64,000 nt of DNA from Bacteroidaceae bacterium (GTDB lineage: Bacteria > Bacteroidota > Bacteroidia > Bacteroidales > Bacteroidaceae). Below are positions 56,576 to 64,000 of the stretch, piece after piece. The translations under genes and the position numbers were made by a program. The notes under the pieces were generated by a model. It searched no databases. It was given only the letters and a program-made list of their open reading frames with translations, and was not told the origin of the DNA. The stretch is from contig JAFUYT010000017.1 in the NCBI GenBank assembly GCA_017470425.1, positions 1 through 64,000 on the forward strand, read 5' to 3'. Positions within the stretch are counted from its first letter, which is position 1. Each line of letters begins with the position of its first letter.

Positions 56576-59266
56576 ATGAAGAAACTGATGTTAAGGAAAA
56601 CTTCTCTTGTATGCCTGGGGCTGTTCCTGGGTATGGGGCACGCAATGGCTCAACAGGTGGCCATCGGTTTCCGTTCTACCGACGGCAACTACTGGAAGAT
56701 GCAGACTGAGACGCTTGTAGAGACCACGGAAGCAGCGGATGTCACGATTCGTAGTGACCAGCCGGCACAGACCTTCAAAGGGTGGGGCACCTGCTTCAAT
56801 GAACTCGACTACGAGGCATGGAACCTGCTCTCGGAGGCCGACCGCACGCTGTTCATTAAGCGTGCCTTCAACCCGGACGGTGACCTGCGCCTGACCGTGG
56901 GGCGCATCCCCGTGGGTGCCTCGGACTATGCCTGCGACTGGTATTCCTGCGATGAGACACCCGGTAACACCGAGGACTTCGCGATGGAGCACTTCACCAT
57001 CGAGCGCGACCTACAGCGCATCATCCCCAGCATCCGCCTGGCACAGGCCGAGCAGCCCGCGATGACGTTCTGGGCATCGCCCTGGAGCCCGCCGCAGTGG
57101 ATGAAGAAGAACAAGCACTATGCGCAGGCCATCACCAGCACCAATGGCAACACCGAGGCCTTTCCGCCCTTGCAGCGCGACCAGTTCGTGGAGGACGAAC
57201 GCTACTACCACGCCTACTGCCTCTACTTCGACCGCTTCATCCAGGCCTACGCCGAGCAAGGCATCCCCATCACGGGGCTGGCTTATCAGAACGAGGCCTA
57301 TTCCAACACGCCTTATCCGGGCTGCTCGTGGCTGTCTGCCACGACGGGCAAGTTCCTGGCCGAGTACCTCGGGCCGTACATGGCCGAGCACCAGCCCGAC
57401 GTGACCCTCATCGCTGGCACCTTCAACACCAACCGATGGGATGTATTCCAGACTATCCTCTCGACTCCCGGCATCGACCGCTATGTGCGGCAGGTGGGCT
57501 TCCAGTGGGAAGGTCGCCAGCAGGTGGCCGCCGTGCGCTCGACATGGCCGCAGTATGAGTTGGTGCAGACCGAGAGCGAATGTGGGGGTGGCACCTTCGA
57601 CTGGGGAGCAGCCGTGCACACCTTCGAGCTCTGCAACCACTACCTTTCCAACGGCATCACGACCTACACCTACTGGAACGCCATCCTCAAGGACGGCGGC
57701 TACAGCACGTGGGGCTGGCGGCAGAATGCCCTCGTGCAGGTGAACAGCGCAGCTCGCACGGCTTACTACACGCCCGAGTACTACGCTTACAAACACTACA
57801 CCCACCTGATTCCTGTGGGCTCGAAGATCCTGCAGTGCGACCCGTCGCGCCTGCTCGTGTCGGCCCTCCGGCCCGATGGCAGTGTGGTTGTCGTCATCGG
57901 CAACGACAGCGGTAGCGACAGGGAGCTCAGCATAGACATCGACGGCCAGCTCCTGCACGCCACGCTACCCGCCAATTCCTTCTCCACCTACCTCTGCGGC
58001 GCGGAGGGCACCGTGGCCGATGTCCTGCGGCAGGAAGCCAGCGGGCTCTGCCATATCGAGCGTGACTTCCTCACTGAAGAGCAGTATGCCCAGCTCTCCG
58101 ACGCCGTCGATGCGGGCGGCTATGATGCACTCCTCAGCGCGCTCCAGGGCGTGCTGACCGGCCACGGCACGCCGACCTTCACGCCTTCGGCTGAGCTCTA
58201 CCAGCCCGTGGCCGCAGGAAGCTACTTCCTCTATGACATCACGGCCGGTAAGTTCCTGGGGCAGGTCGCGGCCGGCGCAGAGGCGAATCAGCCCCGTCTC
58301 GCCTCCGCTCCCGAGCGCATCGCCCTCAAACAAACTGCAAAGGGCTACACGCTCCGCTTCGAGAACCGCCCCACAGCCAGCGGTTATCTGAAGCTGGGTG
58401 TCTATAACGGTCAGTACGCATGGGCCGACGGCGCTGCCACCTCCACCTACTGGACGCTCGCGGCAGACGACACGCACACGTTCACCCTCACGGCAGAGGC
58501 CGGCCACTACACGCTGGGCAGCGGCGAGCAGCTCAGCGGGGCGTGGTATCTGGCAGGGACGAACGTGAGTAACCGTGCTGACGAGGCCCACCGCTATGCG
58601 CTCATCAGTATCGCAGATTATATCCGCGAGACACAGAATGCCACACCGGCCCTTCTGGGAGCAGCCACGGGCAGCGATGTCACCTCCGGCTGGCTGCGCG
58701 AGAAGAACAGCGCCAGCGGCTATGCTGAACAGCAGCCGGCCATCAGCTCCTTCTTCTACGGGGGCTACGGCATCAGCCACTGGGCTGCCAGCCCGCAGAC
58801 CAACGCGCGCATCATCTATCAGCAGGTAAGCGGTCTGCCTGCAGGCACTTACACGCTGACCGTCTTCGCCGCCGCCACCTTGTGGAACAACAACAATGGG
58901 GGTGACAACCGCGAGGGCATCAGCCTCTTCATGGGCGACGGTGCCGCCACTGCGGCCACTCCCGTCACCACGGCGCAGTATGCGCCCTACACCCTCACCT
59001 TTGACCTCAGCGAGGGGAATACTTTGCAGCTCGGCCTGCGCGCTGAAGCCGTCAACGGCAATAACTGGGCGTTCCTGGCCGATGTCCGTTTGGCCTATCA
59101 GGCTCCCTCCCAGCCCGACGCTATCCACGCGATGAATCCGGGCACCGTGGAGGACGGGTCATGCTATGACTTGAGCGGTCGCCAGTGGGCGGACAGTCTG
59201 ACAAGTCACAACGTCCGCCACAAAGGTATTCTCATCAGGGGCGGTCAGAAGTTTGCCGTGCGATGA
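56576..59266 (+). CDS. Secreted GH30 beta-glycosidase, multidomain
   Basis: 896 residues from the ATG at 56576. Signal peptide ends GHAMAQ at about residue 22. GH30 catalytic barrel follows: TFKGWGTCFNELDYEAW, then acid/base E240 in LAYQNEAYSN and nucleophile E333 in VQTESECGGG. The side beta domain runs to about 490. A second domain (about 545-690, SYFLYDITAGKFLGQV) is similar to the N-terminal domain of the protein at 54216. A carbohydrate-binding-like domain (about 700-850) and the tail SCYDLSGRQWAD...HKGILIRGGQKFAVR complete it. GH30 enzymes cut beta-glucans, beta-xylans or related chains; the subfamily cannot be fixed by eye. Confidence 0.9.
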   Translation: MKKLMLRKTSLVCLGLFLGMGHAMAQQVAIGFRSTDGNYWKMQTETLVETTEAADVTIRSDQPAQTFKGWGTCFNELDYEAWNLLSEADRTLFIKRAFNPDGDLRLTVGRIPVGASDYACDWYSCDETPGNTEDFAMEHFTIERDLQRIIPSIRLAQAEQPAMTFWASPWSPPQWMKKNKHYAQAITSTNGNTEAFPPLQRDQFVEDERYYHAYCLYFDRFIQAYAEQGIPITGLAYQNEAYSNTPYPGCSWLSATTGKFLAEYLGPYMAEHQPDVTLIAGTFNTNRWDVFQTILSTPGIDRYVRQVGFQWEGRQQVAAVRSTWPQYELVQTESECGGGTFDWGAAVHTFELCNHYLSNGITTYTYWNAILKDGGYSTWGWRQNALVQVNSAARTAYYTPEYYAYKHYTHLIPVGSKILQCDPSRLLVSALRPDGSVVVVIGNDSGSDRELSIDIDGQLLHATLPANSFSTYLCGAEGTVADVLRQEASGLCHIERDFLTEEQYAQLSDAVDAGGYDALLSALQGVLTGHGTPTFTPSAELYQPVAAGSYFLYDITAGKFLGQVAAGAEANQPRLASAPERIALKQTAKGYTLRFENRPTASGYLKLGVYNGQYAWADGAATSTYWTLAADDTHTFTLTAEAGHYTLGSGEQLSGAWYLAGTNVSNRADEAHRYALISIADYIRETQNATPALLGAATGSDVTSGWLREKNSASGYAEQQPAISSFFYGGYGISHWAASPQTNARIIYQQVSGLPAGTYTLTVFAAATLWNNNNGGDNREGISLFMGDGAATAATPVTTAQYAPYTLTFDLSEGNTLQLGLRAEAVNGNNWAFLADVRLAYQAPSQPDAIHAMNPGTVEDGSCYDLSGRQWADSLTSHNVRHKGILIRGGQKFAVR

Positions 59267-59275
59267 AAGAGCATT

Positions 59276-59305
59276 GAAAGGCCTCCTGCTGAAGGAGGCC
59301 TTTTC
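59276..59305. terminator. Bidirectional terminator between GH30 and GH78
   Basis: aaaggcctcctgc/tgaaggaggcctttt hairpin with A and T runs on its two sides, between convergent genes. Confidence 0.85.
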
Positions 59306-59312
59306 GTATCGT

Positions 59313-62300
59313 TTAGCGTTTGGCGAACTTCTTGCCGCCCGCGATGTAGATTCCTTTTTGGAGGTTCCGTGCGGAGTGCGCAGAGAGGAAGGAATCTACA
59401 GAGGAACTGATCCTCTGTCCGCTGAGGGCGTACAGCGCGCCTGACCCGGGTAGCCCGATTGCCTCACCGGCAGCCGTGATGCCGTCGCCCTCGCCGAGGG
59501 TGAAGCTGTAGTCGCCTGAGCCGACGATGACCTGTGTCTCCGTGGTGCCGTAGGTGACGCTGACGATGCCGCGCGTGCCAGCGCTGATGGCCGTGCCGTC
59601 CTCCTTCAGCACCATCCCGTCCGTGGCGGGCAGGATGAGGGTGGCTTCGGTGCCTGCGGGAACGGAGAACTGGAAGCGGTAGCCGCCGGTCGTCCGCTGC
59701 CAGGCCGAGCGGATACGGCCGTAGATGCACTCGGTGGCGATGTCGCAGTTGTTCAGGTCCGCGGGAATGTATGGAGCAATTCTTATTGTCCATTCTTCGG
59801 AGTTTCGAGGCGTCCTTTCGCCGAGCGGTTCATTGTCCATTATCCAACTGATTCCGCCGAGCTGTGTGTAGAACCATTCCTCGATGTGGTCCATCATGCA
59901 GTGGTTCTGCGAGAAAGCGCCCACGTCCCAGTACTCGGGCGTAGTGGTATAGCCTTGGCGCACCCAGTAGCCGTAGCTGGGACAGTCGGTCTGGTTGGCC
60001 ATTTGCCAGACGATGTCGTTGTAGCCGTAGCGGGCCAGCGACATGAAGATGCACTTCAGGGCAATCTCGCCCGACTTCACCTTGTAGCCGTCGTTCTTCA
60101 CGGCCTCGGCCAGCACGGCCGCCACCTCCGCCTCGTCGCCCTCGGGCACCAGCCCGTAGTAGAGCGGCTGTGCCTGCTCGCTCTGTCGGCCGCCGCCACC
60201 GCTGACGCTGGTATAGACGTGGGTCTCGGCGTTGTAGTACTTCGCGTTGAACGCTGTGCGTACGTTGGCCGCGAGGGTGGTGTAGGCCGTGGCGTCGGCA
60301 TCGTGGCCGAGAGCCGTGGCCATCTCTGCCATCGCGCGCAGGATATAATAATAGGTACAGGTCTCGGTGAAGCCCGTCGGCACGAGTGGCGACACGCCCG
60401 CCGTCTCCTGGCCCCAGTCGCTGAGGACGCTGAACGAGTCGTTGATGATGTAGCCTGTGGTGTTGTCGGTATAGTGTTGGACGAGGCGGCACATCTGGGC
60501 GTAGTACTTCGTCATGAGCGACGCGTCGCCGTAGTACTTCCAGCCCCGATAGGGCACGAGGATGGCCGCGCCGCCCCAGTTGACATCGTCGCCATAGACG
60601 TTCATGTAGTAGGGCGCTACGGAGGGCACGTGGCCGTCGGCCTGCTGGGCATCGAAGCAGTCGAGGACTACTTTATTGTAGAACGACTGCATGTCGAAGT
60701 TCGCGTTCAGCGAGACATACATCTCGTTGGGCACGTCTAACCACCCGAGCTTCTCGCGGTGGGGACAGTCGGTGATGCTGTTGTAGAGCTGCGAGGCGAT
60801 GGCGTCGCGGCAGATGACGTGGATGTCGTTGATGAGGGCGTTGGAGGTCTCGACGGTTCCGATGTTGTCCATCGCCGAGCGGATGCGCAGGGCGGTGAAC
60901 TGCTCGGGCTGCGGTTCCTCGTCGAGGCCGATGATCTGCAGGTAACGGAAACCGTGGTACATGAACTCGGGTCCCCACTCCTCTTCGTCGCTGCCCGCGA
61001 AAGTGTATGTCTCGTAGGTGTCGGAGGGGCCTGTATAATAGTTCTCCATATACACCGAGCCGTCGGCGTTCAGGCTCTCGCCGCAGCGCAGGGTGATGGT
61101 CTGTCCTGCCTTGCCCCGCAGGCGGAAGCGGTACTGCCCGGCGAAGTTGCGGCCGAAGTCCACCATCCGCAGTGTGTAGCCCCCGCTCTGGATGGTCTTC
61201 ACGCTGACCGCCTGCCATTCCTCCACGACCTTCAGTGGCTCATACATGCGGCTGCGCAGTGTGCCGAAGCCGCTCACACCCGAGTGCGGGCTGGTGAACT
61301 TGGGCGACGTGAGGAGGGAGAGGCCCCCCGTGGCCCCCCAGTGGGGGGCATTGGTTGGCTGTTCATCCCCCGCCGGGGGATTATAGGGGGCTGCATCATA
61401 GTCCTCCCCACCCCACCAGTTGCTGCCCAGCGTGGGCGAGGGTGCTGTCTGCCAGGTGGCATCGGTCACGATGCGCTCGCTGGTGCCATCGGTGTACTCG
61501 ATGAGCAGTTCGGCCAGCAGACCTGTGTCGCCGTTGTTGCGCACCTCCCCCTTCGAGAAACGGTCGGTCAGGTATTCGATGTTATAGATGCCGCCCGCTA
61601 CCTGCGCGAGGATGGTATTCGTACCCGTGCGCACGAGGTCAGTCACGTCGTAGGTGGAGTAGAGGATGGTCTTCTCATACTCGCTCTCGCCAGGCTCCAG
61701 CACGGCATCTGTCACGGGGCTGCCGTTGAGCTTCATCGTGAACACGCCGAGGGCCGAGGCATAGATGCGGGCGCGGGCAATGGTCTTGCCGTCGGCGACC
61801 GCGAACTGTTTGCCGAAGTAAGGAACATGGTAGCGTTCGGCCGCTTTCGTGTAGGCTGCGGCGTAGGTGCGGCCGTCCGTCGAGGTCTGCACGGTGAAGG
61901 CCGCGGGGAAATTGGCCGCGATGTTGGCGGCCATGCCCACGGCGTGGTCGTTCTGTCGGGGGTAGAGCATGATCTTCGTCACCTCCTTGGCTGTGCCCAG
62001 GTCGGCGGTGATGGTGACGGGCGTGGCCACGTTCTGCTGCGTCGTCCATCCGTTGCGGCTGTCGGTGCCGCTCTTCAGACCGTCGTTGATGTAGCTGAGC
62101 GACCATCCGTAGCCCTGTAGCTCCCAGGTGTCAGCGCTCTTGCCGGCAGAGAAAGTGGCCGAGCGCGCTACGTTCTCGTTGCCGGCGTAGATCTCCACTT
62201 CTGCCAGCTGGGCGAACGAGTAGCCTGCGTCCGTCGAGGCGCGCAGTCCCAGCTCGGTGATGTTCAGCCGGAGGTAGCGGCACGTGATGGGTTCATTGAA

Positions 62301-62777
62301 CTCTATCACCAGCGGGTCGAGCGTCTGGTGGGCGATGCCCTCAGCGTGGATCCATTGTGCCGTCCACTCCGATGGCGAGAGAAAGGCCGTCTCGAACGTC
62401 GAGGTGGTGGCGGCGGTCTGGCCGAGGTTGTCGGTCACGGTGAGTGTCCACGTGTAGGCGGTGCAGCTCTGCAGGGATGTGCCACCGTAGGCGATGCCCG
62501 TCTGTGCGGACGAAGCGACGGTGCCCGAAGACCACATCTGTGTGCCGTCAGCCCTGACCACGGTGATGGCGTAGCTCGTCTGGCGACAGCCGCGTTCGCT
62601 GCTATTCAGCCTCCAGCTGAATGTAGGCGTCGGTGTGTCGATTCCCAAGGGAGCGGTGAGTGATTCCACCCGCAGGTTTGTCAGCGAGAGGGAGGCCGTG
62701 GCGCGGAGGGCGAAGCCCACGAGGAGCACCGCCGTCAGCAGCACTCTTGTCAGTGAGAAGTTCGTAGAAAATTTCAT
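59313..62777 (-). CDS. Secreted GH78 alpha-L-rhamnosidase, multidomain
   Basis: 1154 residues from the ATG at 62777; the longer start at 62813 overlaps the -7 box. Signal peptide to about 30 (ALRATA). The N-terminal Ig-like domain and rhamnosidase N domain (LRVESLTAPLGIDTPTPTFSW) carry an inserted carbohydrate-binding-like module (about 140-260). The catalytic alpha/alpha barrel has the family signature DCPHREKLGWLDVP and WGQETAG further on. A beta C-domain and the tail ALYALSGQR...LQKGIYIAGGKKFAKR follow. It removes rhamnose from pectin or other glycans. Family 2 (61321-61392) and the 59-bp family 3 element (59782-59840) are inserted in frame. Confidence 0.9.
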   Translation of the reverse strand: MKFSTNFSLTRVLLTAVLLVGFALRATASLSLTNLRVESLTAPLGIDTPTPTFSWRLNSSERGCRQTSYAITVVRADGTQMWSSGTVASSAQTGIAYGGTSLQSCTAYTWTLTVTDNLGQTAATTSTFETAFLSPSEWTAQWIHAEGIAHQTLDPLVIEFNEPITCRYLRLNITELGLRASTDAGYSFAQLAEVEIYAGNENVARSATFSAGKSADTWELQGYGWSLSYINDGLKSGTDSRNGWTTQQNVATPVTITADLGTAKEVTKIMLYPRQNDHAVGMAANIAANFPAAFTVQTSTDGRTYAAAYTKAAERYHVPYFGKQFAVADGKTIARARIYASALGVFTMKLNGSPVTDAVLEPGESEYEKTILYSTYDVTDLVRTGTNTILAQVAGGIYNIEYLTDRFSKGEVRNNGDTGLLAELLIEYTDGTSERIVTDATWQTAPSPTLGSNWWGGEDYDAAPYNPPAGDEQPTNAPHWGATGGLSLLTSPKFTSPHSGVSGFGTLRSRMYEPLKVVEEWQAVSVKTIQSGGYTLRMVDFGRNFAGQYRFRLRGKAGQTITLRCGESLNADGSVYMENYYTGPSDTYETYTFAGSDEEEWGPEFMYHGFRYLQIIGLDEEPQPEQFTALRIRSAMDNIGTVETSNALINDIHVICRDAIASQLYNSITDCPHREKLGWLDVPNEMYVSLNANFDMQSFYNKVVLDCFDAQQADGHVPSVAPYYMNVYGDDVNWGGAAILVPYRGWKYYGDASLMTKYYAQMCRLVQHYTDNTTGYIINDSFSVLSDWGQETAGVSPLVPTGFTETCTYYYILRAMAEMATALGHDADATAYTTLAANVRTAFNAKYYNAETHVYTSVSGGGGRQSEQAQPLYYGLVPEGDEAEVAAVLAEAVKNDGYKVKSGEIALKCIFMSLARYGYNDIVWQMANQTDCPSYGYWVRQGYTTTPEYWDVGAFSQNHCMMDHIEEWFYTQLGGISWIMDNEPLGERTPRNSEEWTIRIAPYIPADLNNCDIATECIYGRIRSAWQRTTGGYRFQFSVPAGTEATLILPATDGMVLKEDGTAISAGTRGIVSVTYGTTETQVIVGSGDYSFTLGEGDGITAAGEAIGLPGSGALYALSGQRISSSVDSFLSAHSARNLQKGIYIAGGKKFAKR
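59782..59840 (-). repeat. 59-bp family 3 element inside GH78
   Basis: Read on the coding strand it begins atggacaatga and ends gaatggacaataag. It lies in the catalytic barrel after the motif ISW and is read in a frame different from the GH2 copy. Confidence 0.88.
61321..61392 (-). repeat. Family 2 composite element inside GH78
   Basis: ggccccccagtggggggc and tcccccgccgggggat palindromes with a spacer, translated as AAPYNPPAGDEQPTNAPHW. Confidence 0.85.
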
Positions 62778-62811
62778 AGCATGATGAGTTGTTTGGATGA
62801 TTTCGTGTTGC

Positions 62812-62819
62812 AAAGGTAG
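62812..62819 (-). promoter_or_regulatory. -7 box of the GH78 gene
   Basis: TACCTTTG on the minus strand, 35 bases ahead of the ATG at 62777. Confidence 0.65.
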
Positions 62820-62957
62820 CGTATGCGATGCGAAATGGGGTTCAAAGGTCGTTCAAAAGGGTGAAAAATGGGCTCAAAGGGCCGTCGGCACCATTTTTGA
62901 ACGCTCTTTGAACCAGAAAAGAACCCTCAGCGAACCTGCGAACCTCATTTTTTTGTT

Positions 62958-62965
62958 ATCTTTGC
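62958..62965 (+). promoter_or_regulatory. -7 box of the regulator gene
   Basis: TATCTTTG followed by cagcgc, about 22 bases ahead of the ATG at 62987. It is divergent from the GH78 promoter, with about 140 bp shared. Confidence 0.65.
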
Positions 62966-62986
62966 AGCGCAATCACTCACAACGCT

Positions 62987-64000
62987 ATGAGACGTACCTC
63001 TCTCCTCCTGCTCCTGCTGACGCTGTTGCACAGTCTCGCGACTGCCGCCACGGACACCCTTGTGACGCGCCTTCTCTCCTCCACCCACGGCGACCTGCCC
63101 TGCGACGAGACTGCCGTGACGCTGCAAGACCGCGACGGCTTCATCTGGATCGGCACGCGCCTCGGCCTATACCGCTATGACGGCTATGCGCTCCAGTCCT
63201 ACCGCAACGACATCGACCACCCGCATCGCTTCACCTCGTGCGACATCAAACAGCTGGCCGAGGACCGCGACGGTGTACTCTGGATAGGCACCTTCCGGGG
63301 CGTGAACAGACTGGATAAGCGCACGGGCGAGGTGCTGCGCTTCAACGACGGTGACAGCGTGCCCTCGGGCTACACCTGGCAACTGGTCTGCGACCGCGAC
63401 GGCATCGTCCGCGCCCGCTCCGACCGCGGGTGGTATGCCTACACTGACGGCCGCTGGCAGCGCACGTCTGAGCCCACCGTGCCGCTCGCGCCTAATGGCA
63501 GCGCCGTGCAGCGCGACCGCGACGGTGCCACGTGGCGTTGTCTGCCCTTCGGTGGCGTGGAACTATCGATGCCGCGCCGCTCGCCGTTCGCGAACGACCG
63601 CCTGCGCGACACGACCGACGCCATTCGTGCCCTGACCGTCGATGCCTCGGGCACGCTATGGGTGGGCACTCAGCGGGGCGATGTCCTGCGCCGCGATGCC
63701 GCGACGGGCGACCTCGTCGCTACCCGCTTCCGCACGATGGCAGGCGAGGACATCAGGCAGCCGCTGCAGGTGAACGCCCTCTGTGCGTTGCCAGACGGTC
63801 GTCTGATGGTGGGCACTGAGCGCCACGGCCTCTACGCCTGTGCGGCCGACGGTACCGTCCTTATGCACTATGACCGCGCGACGCCGTGGCTGTGCGACAA
63901 TTGCATCTATAGTCTGTTGGCCACACCCGACGGCCGCCTGCTCATCGGCACGTGGGCGGGTCTCTCGGTGATGGAGCCCGGTGGGAGCGGCAGCTATATC
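62987..64000 (+). CDS. Partial CDS: propeller sensor domain of a hybrid two-component-type regulator
   Basis: The frame starts at the ATG at 62987 (MRRTSLLLLLLTLLHSL, a signal peptide) and is open to the window end, 338 codons. It consists of repeated two-component regulator propeller (Reg_prop) units: DRDGFIWIGTRLGLYRYDG, EDRDGVLWIGTFRGVNRLD, DASGTLWVGTQRGDVLRRD, and GRLLIGTWAGLSVM. This is the periplasmic sensor of hybrid two-component systems that detect glycan fragments and switch on polysaccharide-use genes. The kinase and DNA-binding parts would lie beyond the window. It is divergent from GH78, a likely target. Confidence 0.88.
   Translation, partial: MRRTSLLLLLLTLLHSLATAATDTLVTRLLSSTHGDLPCDETAVTLQDRDGFIWIGTRLGLYRYDGYALQSYRNDIDHPHRFTSCDIKQLAEDRDGVLWIGTFRGVNRLDKRTGEVLRFNDGDSVPSGYTWQLVCDRDGIVRARSDRGWYAYTDGRWQRTSEPTVPLAPNGSAVQRDRDGATWRCLPFGGVELSMPRRSPFANDRLRDTTDAIRALTVDASGTLWVGTQRGDVLRRDAATGDLVATRFRTMAGEDIRQPLQVNALCALPDGRLMVGTERHGLYACAADGTVLMHYDRATPWLCDNCIYSLLATPDGRLLIGTWAGLSVMEPGGSGSYI

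Overview
The window comes from a bacterium of the phylum Bacteroidota, most probably Prevotellaceae. Four things point there. Promoters carry the Bacteroidota -7 box TAnnTTTG. Large secreted proteins end in a short sorting tail of the form YDLSGR...GIYIxxGKKVxVK, as in type IX secretion cargo. The thiamine uptake genes are the TonB-receptor/PnuT pair behind a TPP riboswitch. The 3' end opens into a hybrid two-component-type sensor with a propeller periplasmic domain. Most of the window is GC-rich. The first 7.6 kb and parts of the restriction locus are visibly richer in AT.

Layout. (1) 1-3600: the end of an integrated conjugative-type element, with a minus-strand run of small membrane protein, phosphoribosyltransferase, RadC-like protein and three small unknowns, then 1.4 kb without genes that holds a 190-bp direct repeat. 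(2) 3800-7660: a minus-strand array of an ATPase/STAS pair and three nucleotidyltransferase-HEPN (MNT-HEPN) toxin-antitoxin modules, tied together by copied promoter, 34-bp and terminator sequences. The last toxin is a pseudogene. (3) 7700-21430: the arginine/proline cluster argR, acyltransferase, argG, argC, [two outer-membrane proteins and a PAP2 phosphatase], argD, XRE-cupin regulator, acyl-CoA synthetase, proC, proB. (4) 21500-26500: an AraC regulator, a DUF4236 membrane protein and a TPP-riboswitch-controlled thiamine uptake operon. (5) 26500-29200: a secreted M6 metalloprotease and tRNA-Phe and tRNA-Pro genes. (6) 29300-41850: three very large secreted proteins (alginate-lyase-like, GH51, tyrosine-phosphatase-like). 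(7) 42400-50290: a type I restriction-modification locus hsdM-[DUF4062/ATPase gene]-hsdS-hsdR. (8) 50400-64000: GH2, an unknown secreted protein, a 59-residue peptide, GH30, GH78 and the start of the sensor/regulator. Regions 6 and 8 look like a dispersed plant or algal polysaccharide degradation programme. Two of their genes share a promoter block with identical spacing.

The most unusual feature is the number of short repeated elements that lie inside protein-coding genes without breaking the frame. Family 1 (GC palindromes around ccctccc/gggaggg) sits in proB, the acyl-CoA synthetase, the XRE regulator, argG, the acyltransferase, pnuT, GH51 and an outer-membrane protein. Family 2 (cccccggtggggga) sits in the acyl-CoA synthetase, GH51 and GH78. 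Family 3 (tandem ttgaaagttgaga-like and tggacaatg-like units) sits in GH2, GH51, GH78 and the lyase-like protein. A 59-bp member of family 3 is shared by GH2 and GH78 in different reading frames. One pair of family 1 elements forms inverted repeats around a DUF559 endonuclease coding segment fused in frame to the arginine-cluster acyltransferase. That makes DUF559 a candidate driver of the family. All functions are inferred from sequence motifs recognised by eye; no database search was run.
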